Source: Rhizobium sp. NRK18 (lineage in GTDB: Bacteria; Pseudomonadota; Alphaproteobacteria; Rhizobiales; Rhizobiaceae). Taken from it: a DNA stretch of 64,000 nt. Position 1 is the stretch's first letter, and each line of letters starts with the position of its first letter. The notes under the pieces were generated by a model. It was not told where the DNA came from. It worked only from the letters and a program-made list of their open reading frames with translations, and ran no database searches. The stretch spans positions 1,083,681-1,147,680 of the forward strand of contig NZ_JANFMV010000001.1 in assembly GCF_024385575.1 (NCBI RefSeq), read 5' to 3'. Positions 1 to 8,585 of the stretch are shown here, in pieces. Made by a program: the position numbers and the translations under genes.

Positions 1-290
1 TGAATATCTATCGCTGCAGCCCGGCTGTGTGAATCCTGGATGTTGAATGCTTCCATCACACGGATTACCGCGAGCCTTTTCTAAAATATCCTGGTGCCCG
101 TCAAACGACGGGCTCATGCCAATGCCTTGTTTTCATGCAACTTCGAATTCGGATCTGAACTGGTAGCCTCAACAGTCCTATGCGCGAAAACGAGAGCGTG
201 CGGTCATTCCTTCACACCGGTGTCGGCAGATGCATCCTGATTGCATGTGTGCATGCCCATGGGCTCAAACGTGATAGCCCTGGAGCACGG
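1..290. other. Left-edge non-coding stretch
   Basis: No convincing reading frame, RNA gene or repeat is visible between the window edge and the 3' end of the first gene. It may contain the end of a transcript that starts outside the window. Confidence 0.4.
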
Positions 291-1148
291 TCATCTCATT
301 CCGTTTGCCAACCATGAGACAGCCTCATCGGTTGTCATCGGAAGGTTTGGGCGCTCGAGCGCGATGCGCTCTTCCGTTCTGGAGTAGACCGACAGAACGG
401 CCCGAGTGACAGAGACCTCCAGGCCCAGAGTGCTCGCCTGTGCGATAGCCGCCTCGACCTCGTGCTTCCGGCGCGTGGCGTGCACCACATGCGAGCGAAC
501 CATGGCATCGAGGAGATCCGGAAACGGCCGGGCACAGACGTCGGTCAGATTTTCACGGATTTCGGAGCCCAGTCCCATGGCGGTGGCTGCGGCAAAACAC
601 TCTATTGCCAAAACCTCGATGCCCTTGGTCATCAGCGTGCGGAGAAGTTTGAGGCCACAAGCGTCGCCGGCCTGTGATCCCTGCAGCGACTTCGCATCGA
701 AGCCCAGCGCCGCAAGGTCAGACGCTGCCTTTTGCGAAGCTGGGCCAGACAAGATGATGGGGGCATGGGCTCCCGCCAGGTCGACGGATCCCATGATGGC
801 TCCGTCTACGAAGCTTCGACCGGCCTCCTCGAGAATGCCGGCACATTCCTTCATCAGAGCCGGAGGCGAAGATGAAAGATCCACATAGAGAAACTCGTTG
901 CGAATGGCAGCGAGGTTGACGGCTACATCTCTTGCCGCAGCCGACGGAATCGCGCCGAGTATCAGCGTCCGATCCGGAACCTCCCAGGGCACATCCCTTA
1001 GAAGCGTTGCATTCGGTGCAACATTTTCCGCGACAGGGTCGACGTAAGCGACGCGCCGACCGGCACGTTCAATATGGTCGCCGAACGCACGGCCAACCTC
1101 TCCATAGCCGATCACGATAACGCAATCGTCGCCTAATTCACCCGTCAT
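291..1148 (-). CDS. NAD(P)-binding DUF1932-type oxidoreductase
   Basis: A 285-residue protein resembling 6-phosphogluconate/3-hydroxyisobutyrate dehydrogenases that carry the DUF1932 C-terminal domain. It opens with a Rossmann dinucleotide-binding loop, GYGEVG, at residues 14-19. The second half is helical and contains the KLLRTLMTKGIEVLAIE segment that holds the substrate-side lysine in this family. I chose the ATG at 1148 over an upstream in-frame start because GGTGAGGAG lies a proper distance before it. The gene stands alone; the substrate is unknown and neighbours give no hint. The family call is firm, the reaction is not. Confidence 0.75.
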   Translation of the reverse strand: MTGELGDDCVIVIGYGEVGRAFGDHIERAGRRVAYVDPVAENVAPNATLLRDVPWEVPDRTLILGAIPSAAARDVAVNLAAIRNEFLYVDLSSSPPALMKECAGILEEAGRSFVDGAIMGSVDLAGAHAPIILSGPASQKAASDLAALGFDAKSLQGSQAGDACGLKLLRTLMTKGIEVLAIECFAAATAMGLGSEIRENLTDVCARPFPDLLDAMVRSHVVHATRRKHEVEAAIAQASTLGLEVSVTRAVLSVYSRTEERIALERPNLPMTTDEAVSWLANGMR

Positions 1149-1720
1149 GCCGACTCTCCTCACCAATGCGATCTGAAAGTACAAAATAAATACGAAAATA
1201 CAAGAGGATTTCTTCGCTCCTCTCGTTTCCGCTTCTTGATTTTCAATTAAAGCGTTAAAAAACAGATATTTGTTTTATTTCTGGCATTTTGATTGGTTCA
1301 AGGGCGGATCTGGCGCAGTGGAGGCGTCGTCATTTTTGTATCCATAAAATGGATGTGTCGGATATTGTTCGGGGTGGTCGTCAGCCATTGTAGCGCCCTT
1401 GTAATCTGTGTCGCTTGAGCGACCGCCGAGGGTTGGTGGAACTCGGAAGTCCCGTCTGGCCCTTGTCGCCTGCATACTTCGCACCGCCACTGACGACATG
1501 TCGGCGTTGTAGACAACATGTAACCCACCATACAATTCCGCGCGGCGTCTGCCGTTCCAAGGGCGTCTCCCCTACGGCGTGCCGCAAATTGACATGCATG
1601 AAGTCATAGTCCGGAGGCAACAGGGCCCAGGTGAACCGGACGAACCGCGATTTTGCCGACGGTCGCGCAATCTCGTCGTCTTGCAGCTTGTTCCTGTCTG
1701 CAGAATGGCTTCTGCCGGGG
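1149..1720. other. Non-coding gap with AT-rich promoter-like stretch
   Basis: The first 130 bases are markedly AT-rich and on the minus strand contain repeated GTATTT/GTACTT elements just upstream of the oxidoreductase, so this is probably its promoter region. The rest, to the end of the response-regulator gene, has short overlapping frames on both strands, none with a ribosome site or recognisable protein. Confidence 0.4.
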
Positions 1721-2470
1721 CTATTCCGGAGTTTTTCCCTTGAGGCCGGCGGCGAGATGGTTGCGCAAGGTGGTTGCCGCCTTGCGTCCGATCAGCATCG
1801 AGCCGTCTAGCCCGTCGCAGAACAGACGCATCTTGACCCGATCGACGGTTCGAAAGGACTTCAGTCGGCTTAGATTGATGAGTGTCGAGCGGTCGAGCCT
1901 GAGGAACGGTTCGCCGAGCAGGCTCGCTTCTATCTGCTTGAGCGACAGGCCGGACAGCATCGACCTGCCATTGGCGGGGATGATCTGCGCGTAGTCGCCG
2001 TCGGCGAGAACGGCGATGATGTCCTGTGCCGGTATCAATTGGCGGTCCCGTCCGGCCGTCACCAGCGTGGTGGAGCTGTCCGCCCTGGAGGGGCGGGCCC
2101 TGATCAGGGCCGCCTCCAGATCGACGGCCTTGACGAGGCGATTGACGGCCTCCTGGAACCGCGACTGATTGATCGGTTTGAGCAAATAATCGATCGCGTC
2201 AACCTCGAAGGCATCGAGGGCATGGCTGGAATAGGCGGAAACGATCACAACCTTCAGGTCCTTGGTAGCCTGGGCCAGTTCCAGGCCGCTCATCCCGGCC
2301 ATCTGCACGTCCAGAAACAATGCCTGCGGCTTGCGCTGGGGAATGATCTCAAGGGCCTCGACGGCGCTGAGCGCCGTGCCAACCAGCCGCAACCGGTCGT
2401 CGCCCCGAATGCGATCGGCAATGTCGGAGAGCGCGCTCGGTTCGTCATCGACGGCGATAACCTTCAGCAT
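1721..2470 (-). CDS. LytTR-family response regulator
   Basis: A 249-residue response regulator. Residues 1-120 form a receiver domain with the acidic pocket DDE at 8-10, phospho-acceptor Asp54 in LFLDVQMAGMSG and conserved Lys98 in DYLLKPI. Residues about 140-240 form a LytTR DNA-binding domain, with the LRLDRSTLINL stretch typical of that fold. It should bind promoter DNA when phosphorylated by the adjacent kinase. Its ATG overlaps the end of the kinase gene by 7 bases, so the two are translationally coupled. The regulated genes are not evident from the window. Confidence 0.9.
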   Translation of the reverse strand: MLKVIAVDDEPSALSDIADRIRGDDRLRLVGTALSAVEALEIIPQRKPQALFLDVQMAGMSGLELAQATKDLKVVIVSAYSSHALDAFEVDAIDYLLKPINQSRFQEAVNRLVKAVDLEAALIRARPSRADSSTTLVTAGRDRQLIPAQDIIAVLADGDYAQIIPANGRSMLSGLSLKQIEASLLGEPFLRLDRSTLINLSRLKSFRTVDRVKMRLFCDGLDGSMLIGRKAATTLRNHLAAGLKGKTPE

Positions 2471-3513
2471 GGCTCACCCTCAAGCCGAACGACAACGACC
2501 ACTTCCTCCTCGTCCTGGCGAAGACTGACCTCGTTCTTGCCGGGATAGTGGATGTCGAGGCGGGCCCTGAGGTTTGCCAACCCGATTCCCGGACCCTTGT
2601 TGGCGCCCGGGACCATGCGCAGGTCGCCATGGTTGCGGATGGTGATCAGCAGGCTGTCTCCATCCCGCTTAATGCTGATGGCAACCCGCTGCACCTGATT
2701 GTCGTCCGGAATGCCGTATTTGATCGCGTTCTCAACGAGTGGCTGGAGCAGGAAGGCCGGGACCATCATTTTGCGAGCCGGCGTGGCGACATCCATCTGA
2801 CAGACGAGCCGCGGGCCGAACCGCATGGACTGGATGCGCAGATACGAGCGCACCATGGCCAGTTCGGCGGAAAGGGGTACGAAGGCGATGTGCGCCCTGT
2901 CCAGGGAATGGCGCAGATAGGCGCTGAGCTCACCGATCAGCGAGGAGGCGCGCTTCGGGTGCTTGTTGATCTCGATCAGCGCCATGTTCAGTGTATTGAA
3001 CATGAAATGGGGATCGATCTGGCTGCGCAGGCGCTTCAGCTCGGCTTCCATGAGACGTTGCTCTGCCTGTGCCGCCCTGCGGGTGGACCTGACCGCCGTC
3101 TGCCAGTTCTTTTCCCAGAATGCGGCCAGACCGAGAAGGATGTAGAGGAGAACGAAATAGGGATAGGCGGCGAGTGGATGGTCGTGAAACCTGTTCCTGA
3201 AGACGGGTTCGACTTGAACGAAGGCTATCGAGCACAGGCTTATGCCAAGTCCCATCAGCATGGAAACGACCACCAGAGCCGTGCCATTGACCAAGGTTAT
3301 GCGCGACCATCGGGATCGTTCGATGAAGCGGCCGAAAGGCAGGAAGCTGACGAACAGCAAAGTGTCTATGCCGATCGAGAAAATCGCGCCTTGCGTCTTG
3401 TCGGCATACAGAGGAAGCCTGATCATCAACCCCAGCAGGCAGATGAACAGGTACAGAGCGACACGGGAATAGGTTCGCTTGGTTGCCGCCAGGTCGTCTG
3501 ATGCTTCGCTCAC
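2464..3513 (-). CDS. LytS/YehU-type membrane sensor histidine kinase
   Basis: A 349-residue sensor kinase. About four hydrophobic segments lie in residues 17-135, followed by the His_kinase domain with the phospho-acceptor in QIDPHFMFNTLN (His169), an asparagine box PLVENAIKYGI and a glycine box GPGIGLANLRARL. It has no recognisable periplasmic input domain, so sensing probably involves the membrane segments. The start is a GTG with AGGAG six bases upstream. It is the first gene of a two-gene operon with the LytTR regulator and should phosphorylate it. Confidence 0.88.
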   Translation of the reverse strand: MSEASDDLAATKRTYSRVALYLFICLLGLMIRLPLYADKTQGAIFSIGIDTLLFVSFLPFGRFIERSRWSRITLVNGTALVVVSMLMGLGISLCSIAFVQVEPVFRNRFHDHPLAAYPYFVLLYILLGLAAFWEKNWQTAVRSTRRAAQAEQRLMEAELKRLRSQIDPHFMFNTLNMALIEINKHPKRASSLIGELSAYLRHSLDRAHIAFVPLSAELAMVRSYLRIQSMRFGPRLVCQMDVATPARKMMVPAFLLQPLVENAIKYGIPDDNQVQRVAISIKRDGDSLLITIRNHGDLRMVPGANKGPGIGLANLRARLDIHYPGKNEVSLRQDEEEVVVVVRLEGEPC

Positions 3514-3682
3514 GCTGTGCTCCTGCGATGGGCCGCTCGGGATGAGGCTATCGCTAGCATGTCGTCATCCAGACGCCAATCGCGCGGTGTGTGCCCGGGC
3601 TCTCCTCGACGGTGCGTTGTCTGCGGAAGACAAGGCGTTGTCGTAGTCTGCAGGGATGGCTCATCGTGGTCTGCGGCCTGCC

Positions 3683-4645
3683 TTACCAGGAACCTTCGGA
3701 GACCAGCGCCGGTGCGGTTGCGATGCGTCGATTGCGTCTGACAACCGACAGCATTAGCCCCAGGAGGACCAATACGGCGCCCAGAATGCCGAGCGACGTC
3801 AGCCGGTCACCGAACATCAGGAAGGCATAGAGGCAGGCGAATACCGGTTCGCTGGTCTCGATGACCTGGACGGAGCTGGTACTCTTTCCCTTGTGCACGG
3901 CCGCCATCGTCAGCCAGTAACCGCCAATCGCCGGAACGAGGATCTGCCCCAGGATTGCCAGGGTCGCGACCGGGCCGGGCAGTGCCGCGCCCTCGATCCA
4001 CCAGGGCACGAAGAGAATGAGACTGGAGAAGCCGAATATCCAGACGAGATGGGCGAGGCCGCTGCCGACCTTCCATGCCTTGGCGCCGACGATGAAGACG
4101 GCATAGGCAAGCCCGCCCAGGAGCGCCAGAAGCACGCCGGACAAAGCGTTCGCGGTCAGGTCGGCGGCCGCATAAAGCAGGACCGCGCCGAGCAGGATCA
4201 GGGCAAAGATCATGATCTGGCGCATGCCGAAACGTTCGCCGAGGAAGAGAGCGGAGATTGGCAACACCAGGCCCCCGGCTGCATAGATCAGCAGCGAGAC
4301 CAGCGGGATCGAGACCGAACGATAGGCCCAGGTCTCCAGAAAATAGACGCCGGCAATTCCGGTTGCCGAGAGCACGCAGAGGGGAAGCGCCTTGTGGCGG
4401 AGGTCGATCACGCCCCGACGGTACCTGGCAAACGGAAGACAGATCGACGCGACGATGATGAAGGCGCCGAAACACTTGAAGAAGGCGATCTCGGAATGGC
4501 CGGCGCCTGCCTCGAAGGCGATACGGCTGAACGGCCCGATCGTGCCGTTGGCCATTGCAGCCAGAAGCGCCAGAATTTCCGGACGCAGTCCCGATGCAAC
4601 AGACGACCCGGACACGGCGGCCCTCCTTCCCGGCTGCTGGTGCAT
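3683..4645 (-). CDS. EamA/DMT-superfamily transporter
   Basis: A 320-residue integral membrane protein with about ten hydrophobic segments arranged as two EamA repeats, the second near residues 170-300 ending in LGILGAVLVLLGLMLSVV. Members export amino acids, metabolites or drugs in exchange for protons; nothing here fixes the substrate. The ATG at 4645 follows GGAGGAG closely. It stands alone; the 169 bases between its stop and the kinase start hold nothing recognisable. Confidence 0.82.
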   Translation of the reverse strand: MHQQPGRRAAVSGSSVASGLRPEILALLAAMANGTIGPFSRIAFEAGAGHSEIAFFKCFGAFIIVASICLPFARYRRGVIDLRHKALPLCVLSATGIAGVYFLETWAYRSVSIPLVSLLIYAAGGLVLPISALFLGERFGMRQIMIFALILLGAVLLYAAADLTANALSGVLLALLGGLAYAVFIVGAKAWKVGSGLAHLVWIFGFSSLILFVPWWIEGAALPGPVATLAILGQILVPAIGGYWLTMAAVHKGKSTSSVQVIETSEPVFACLYAFLMFGDRLTSLGILGAVLVLLGLMLSVVRRNRRIATAPALVSEGSW

Positions 4646-4872
4646 GGCTCCTCCAGACTTTGAAATGACTGCTGGAATAGATCCCGTGGGCCGCCCATCT
4701 CAATCGCTATCCGACCAAGCGGCAAAAGCGTCGATGAACGAGCACTCGGGGGTGAGGCAGGTGGCCAGATGCCGGGTTGGATGTCGTCGCTCTCGGCGGT
4801 GGTGCCACAAGCACCGATGGAGCTCCCGTAGAGCTCTTCCGGCCTCATCTTTGCAGTTGAAATTTTCATCAA

Positions 4873-6081
4873 TTGCTGAAATTTTTCGCATTCATCTCAA
4901 GCGGGACCAGCAGATTGCAGATTTTTCGTTCATTCGGGCCGGCTGTGGCGCGCACATCGCCGGTCGAGGCCCTGCGCGCCGGTTTGGGCGCGCTCATTGG
5001 ATTGGGGCTAACCGGTCTCTTTGTCCTTTCGCCGAGTATCGACCTGACGACCGGGCTCTACCTTGTGGCTCCCCTAGGGGCCAGTTCGGTTCTCCTGTTC
5101 GCCGTTCCCAACAGCCCGCTGGCCCAACCGTGGTCGGCCATTGTCGGCAACACGCTCGCAGCGCTGGTTGGCGTGGCGGTCTGCATGTTCGTCACCGAAC
5201 CGACCTTGCGGATTGCACTCGCCGTCGGTCTCGCCATCGCCGCAACGATCCTGGCAAGAGCGGTCCATCCGCCGGCCGGGGCGGTCGCGATGACGGCGGC
5301 CATGAGCCCGGATGCCATTCAGCATCTGGGGTTCTGGTTTGCGCTTGCACCGATTGCGACGGGCACGACAGCACTGGTTCTGGTGGCCATTGCCTATGCC
5401 CGGCTGACCGGGCGCCGATATCCCTTTCGCCAGTTCGAGGAGCCGAACCGGCACGGCACGGACGACGCCGCCCCGTTGGAACGCCTGGGGCTTTCAGAAG
5501 CGGAACTGAGCGACATTCTCGGCCGCTACCGGCATTCGTTCAATCTTGGCGTCGAGGACCTCGCCCGCCTGATCGGCGCCGCAGAACTGCAAGCGGCGGC
5601 CCATCACGCAGACGTCCTGACCGCTTCGGACATCATGTCGCGAAACCTGATCACGGTGAAGGTCGATACCGGGTTGGGAGAGGTTGCCGATCTCTTCAGG
5701 AAGCACCGGTTCACGTCCTTGCCGGTCGTGGACGCGCAAGGAAAATTCCTTGGCATCATCTTCCAGATACATCTCATCAGCCGTGCCAGAGAGGATGCGT
5801 TTCGGCTCAACCGGGCCTTCATTCCCGCCTTGCGGCGGTTGATCGATCGCGGAAGAGACAAGCCGGTCATGGCCGTCGATATCATGCGTGTCGCGGTTCC
5901 TCGTGCACTTGCCACAACGCCGCTTGGCGCACTGCTTCCCATGATGGGCGACAGCGATGTCGATGCCGTCCCCATCCTCGACTATGGAAGGCTGATCGGC
6001 ATCGTCACCAGGAGCGATCTGATTGCCGCGCTTGCCCGTAACCTCGCCCGGTCGAAGGAGGCATCGTCCCAATCGATCTGA
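4873..6081 (+). CDS. HPP-family membrane protein with C-terminal CBS pair
   Basis: Up to 402 residues. Residues about 30-180 are hydrophobic and carry the family signature HPPAGAVAM in the motif RAVHPPAGAVAMTAAM. Residues about 245-395 form two CBS domains, with ASDIMSRNLITV and VVDAQGKFLGII visible, which usually bind adenosyl ligands. Some HPP proteins carry nitrite, but the bacterial role is open. The start is uncertain: the TTG at 4873 has no ribosome site and sits inside a repeat of TGAAATTTT (4858-4866 and 4877-4885). A TTG at 4915 or GTG at 4945 may be the true start. Confidence 0.8.
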   Translation: MLKFFAFISSGTSRLQIFRSFGPAVARTSPVEALRAGLGALIGLGLTGLFVLSPSIDLTTGLYLVAPLGASSVLLFAVPNSPLAQPWSAIVGNTLAALVGVAVCMFVTEPTLRIALAVGLAIAATILARAVHPPAGAVAMTAAMSPDAIQHLGFWFALAPIATGTTALVLVAIAYARLTGRRYPFRQFEEPNRHGTDDAAPLERLGLSEAELSDILGRYRHSFNLGVEDLARLIGAAELQAAAHHADVLTASDIMSRNLITVKVDTGLGEVADLFRKHRFTSLPVVDAQGKFLGIIFQIHLISRAREDAFRLNRAFIPALRRLIDRGRDKPVMAVDIMRVAVPRALATTPLGALLPMMGDSDVDAVPILDYGRLIGIVTRSDLIAALARNLARSKEASSQSI

Positions 6082-6099
6082 AAGGTCTTTGGCTTTGTG

Positions 6100-6128
6100 G
6101 CAACACGCCTGTTGAGGAGGTGTGTTGC
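6100..6128. terminator. Possible hairpin between convergent genes
   Basis: GCAACACGCC and GGTGTGTTGC pair over ten positions with one G-U pair, around a nine-base loop, in the 70-base space between the convergent HPP and dabA stops. Neither side has a T run, so a role in termination is only a guess from position. Confidence 0.35.
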
Positions 6129-6151
6129 TTGCCCGTTCGAGCTTCGGCCGC

Positions 6152-8581
6152 CTAACAGGGCATGGGCACACCTCGCAAGCTTGACTTGTCGTGCATATGC
6201 ACGACCTTACTGAAAGCTGGCCGCCAAATCAGGTCTCCGGCGTAACGCGAGGAGATCGTCCCCCGGTCATCGATGGAAAACAGGCTCAGCCAGCCATTGT
6301 CGAAGAGCGCGCGCACGTCCGGATGCTTCTCGAGTACGCCCGTGATCGCCTCGGTCGGCGCTTCGATGCCGACGGTCAGGCGACGCGGTTCGTGGAGGAG
6401 TTTCGCCCCGTCATGCACCGACTGCCAGGGAAGTCCGACGCGCAGATTGCCGCCATTGCCTTCGACCACGCCCATGCCTCCGACGACATTGTGCAGGAGC
6501 TTGTTTCCGGAGCCGAAGAGCGAAGGCGCGACGACCGAGCCGAAATATTGCAGGCTGATCCAGCTGGCGACGACCACCGGGGCGGTCAGGATCAGCTCCA
6601 GCACCTTGAACTCGGGGTCCTTCCGCCAGACGTAGTCGTGCAGGAAGACCTGCCCGTCCAGAGGAAGGCCGGCCGTGCGCGACCGCGGCGCGGCCACGAA
6701 GGCCCGGCAGCCCGCCAGGCCCAGTTCCGGGCGAATTTCGGACCAGTCCCGGCTGCGTGCGGCAATGGTGGCGGCTGTTGCGTGCGGCAGCCGCTTCGAA
6801 CGCTCGGCGCGCGCCAGGCTCGCCGCCTGTTCCAGCCAGCGCCGGATCTCCCGCATGACGTCGCTGTCGACGGGCCGAGCGAGGTCCTGCTCGAACAGGG
6901 TGACACTGTCCGTTGTCGTGTCGTGCAGCCCCGCCAGGAAGACCGTATCGGCGGGAATGGTGATCGCTCTCTCGCCGAGCTTCTCTCTCACGGCGACATC
7001 GTTCAGCAGATCCGCCAGCAGTCTGGCGTTGACGTCGCCGGCATAGCCTCCGCAGGCGCCGCAGTGGAGGGCGCTGGCATAGGGATTGTTGACGACATTG
7101 GTGCCGTGGCCGCAGAGAAGCACCACGCGGGCAAAATCTTCCGTGAGCGACATGGCCCGAAGAACGGTTTCCGCCATGCCGGCGCGGGCATCGAGGCTGA
7201 GCGCCGACGACCATTGCGGCTTCGCGTCGTGGTGCTGCTTCCTTGTCAGGCGCAGACTGTCGCGCAGCAGCTTGCCCGCATAGAGTGGGCCCATGGCTTC
7301 GACGAAGGCGAAGGACGAGACGGCGGCGAGCTTGAAACGGCCGATCGCCCGCACGGCGCGCGCACCGAATCTCGCCTTCGCGTCGGCATGACTGTCGTCG
7401 GTGACAGCGCTGCAGCTGAAGACGGCCGGTTTCAGGAGAACGGGCAGGCGCGGCTCCATGACGTCCGAGGCAAAGCCCTTATGGGCGGTGCCAAGGCCGA
7501 AGAAACCGGCAAAGCCGAGCGTCTTTATGCCCGGATCCTGGCTTTCGAGCGACCTGCGAAAGACCTCCGAGCGCACGTCTATGCAGAAGGCGGCCTGCAA
7601 GGCGGGCCGGTCTCCCGCATGTTGCAAGTCCGGTGCCGCGATGAGGCTGTCGGCCAGATTGCGCTGCGCGGCATGTTCAGCCGCCTTCAAGAGCACATGA
7701 TCGATGATCATGTCGAAATCGGCGCTTGCCGGCTCGGCATGCATGCGCCGAATTCTGATCCACTCGTCCTCGATATGAGCCTTGTAACGCTGGAAGAGTG
7801 CCTCTTCGAAGACAAGCCGGATGGCAAGCAGATCCAGTGCCGTTTCGTCCTTGCCGGCCTCCAGTTCTGCCTTGAAATGCAGGTGGCGGGCAAATTGCGC
7901 CCAGCCGCCCGTGGAAAGCAGCAGCTGATGCAAATAGGTTCCAGGATGGCCGCCCATGCCCAGCGACATGGTGGCTCTTTCGATAGCCGCCTGCGCGGTC
8001 TCCGGCGTGCCGGCTACGTGCAGGCCGAAGCCGCCCAGTCCCAGGATTTCGGGCGTCAGATCGTGTGTGGCAAAGGCGCGCCAGGCGGAGTAGAGGCCAC
8101 CCTGGCGCGAGGCGGACCAGAGGGCCTGTCCTTCGTCGAAGAAGCCGGCTGCAAAGGTGCCGATCCGCTCCGAGATGAGGCCGGGCCAGTCCATGCCGGT
8201 TACCGTGAAGCAGAGATCGGCAATCGTCGGCAGAGGAGTAATCGCAGCGGGCTCCTGGCTGACGGCCGCCTTGAGCGCCATCAGATCTAGGCTTCCGACG
8301 AGGTTGGTCGCCTGCAGGGCAGCCTCGAGGTCTTCGTCGGTCATCGACCCGCTATCGATCTTTTCGGCATAGTGAGCGCGCGGGGGCGCGAGCCGTACGC
8401 CGGTGATCCGCGCAAGCAGGGCCGCCGTGTTGTCGAAGGGTTCCGCCCGTTGGCCGAGAAAGGGATTGACGGCGACGGTCGCTGTCAGCGGCCAGGCCGG
8501 AGGTATCGCCCGTATGGCGTGATCGGCGGCTTCGCGCAGGGCGTCGCCATAGAGGGTCTTTATGTTGGTCGTATCCGACAT
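6152..8581 (-). CDS. dabA: Inorganic carbon transporter subunit DabA (DUF2309)
   Basis: An 809-residue member of the DUF2309 family, the zinc-binding beta-carbonic-anhydrase-like subunit of the DAB dissolved-inorganic-carbon pump. The zinc and active-site residues described for the family appear in the right order and spacing: Cys333 and Asp335 in CIDVRSE, His492 in CGHG, Cys507 in HCGACGG. The start at 8581 (MSDTTN) has AAGGAG upstream and lies four bases after the dabB stop. An upstream in-frame start within dabB is rejected. With DabB it should hydrate CO2 vectorially, using the cation gradient, to give cytoplasmic bicarbonate. Confidence 0.9.
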   Translation of the reverse strand: MSDTTNIKTLYGDALREAADHAIRAIPPAWPLTATVAVNPFLGQRAEPFDNTAALLARITGVRLAPPRAHYAEKIDSGSMTDEDLEAALQATNLVGSLDLMALKAAVSQEPAAITPLPTIADLCFTVTGMDWPGLISERIGTFAAGFFDEGQALWSASRQGGLYSAWRAFATHDLTPEILGLGGFGLHVAGTPETAQAAIERATMSLGMGGHPGTYLHQLLLSTGGWAQFARHLHFKAELEAGKDETALDLLAIRLVFEEALFQRYKAHIEDEWIRIRRMHAEPASADFDMIIDHVLLKAAEHAAQRNLADSLIAAPDLQHAGDRPALQAAFCIDVRSEVFRRSLESQDPGIKTLGFAGFFGLGTAHKGFASDVMEPRLPVLLKPAVFSCSAVTDDSHADAKARFGARAVRAIGRFKLAAVSSFAFVEAMGPLYAGKLLRDSLRLTRKQHHDAKPQWSSALSLDARAGMAETVLRAMSLTEDFARVVLLCGHGTNVVNNPYASALHCGACGGYAGDVNARLLADLLNDVAVREKLGERAITIPADTVFLAGLHDTTTDSVTLFEQDLARPVDSDVMREIRRWLEQAASLARAERSKRLPHATAATIAARSRDWSEIRPELGLAGCRAFVAAPRSRTAGLPLDGQVFLHDYVWRKDPEFKVLELILTAPVVVASWISLQYFGSVVAPSLFGSGNKLLHNVVGGMGVVEGNGGNLRVGLPWQSVHDGAKLLHEPRRLTVGIEAPTEAITGVLEKHPDVRALFDNGWLSLFSIDDRGTISSRYAGDLIWRPAFSKVVHMHDKSSLRGVPMPC

Positions 8582-8585
8582 GAGT

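Noticed and set aside
1275..1620. Several overlapping short frames in the gap after the DUF1932 gene
   Set aside because: No ribosome sites, no similarity and mutually exclusive frames.
6100..6128. A true bidirectional intrinsic terminator
   Set aside because: The stem is present but neither side has a T run; kept only as a low-confidence hairpin.
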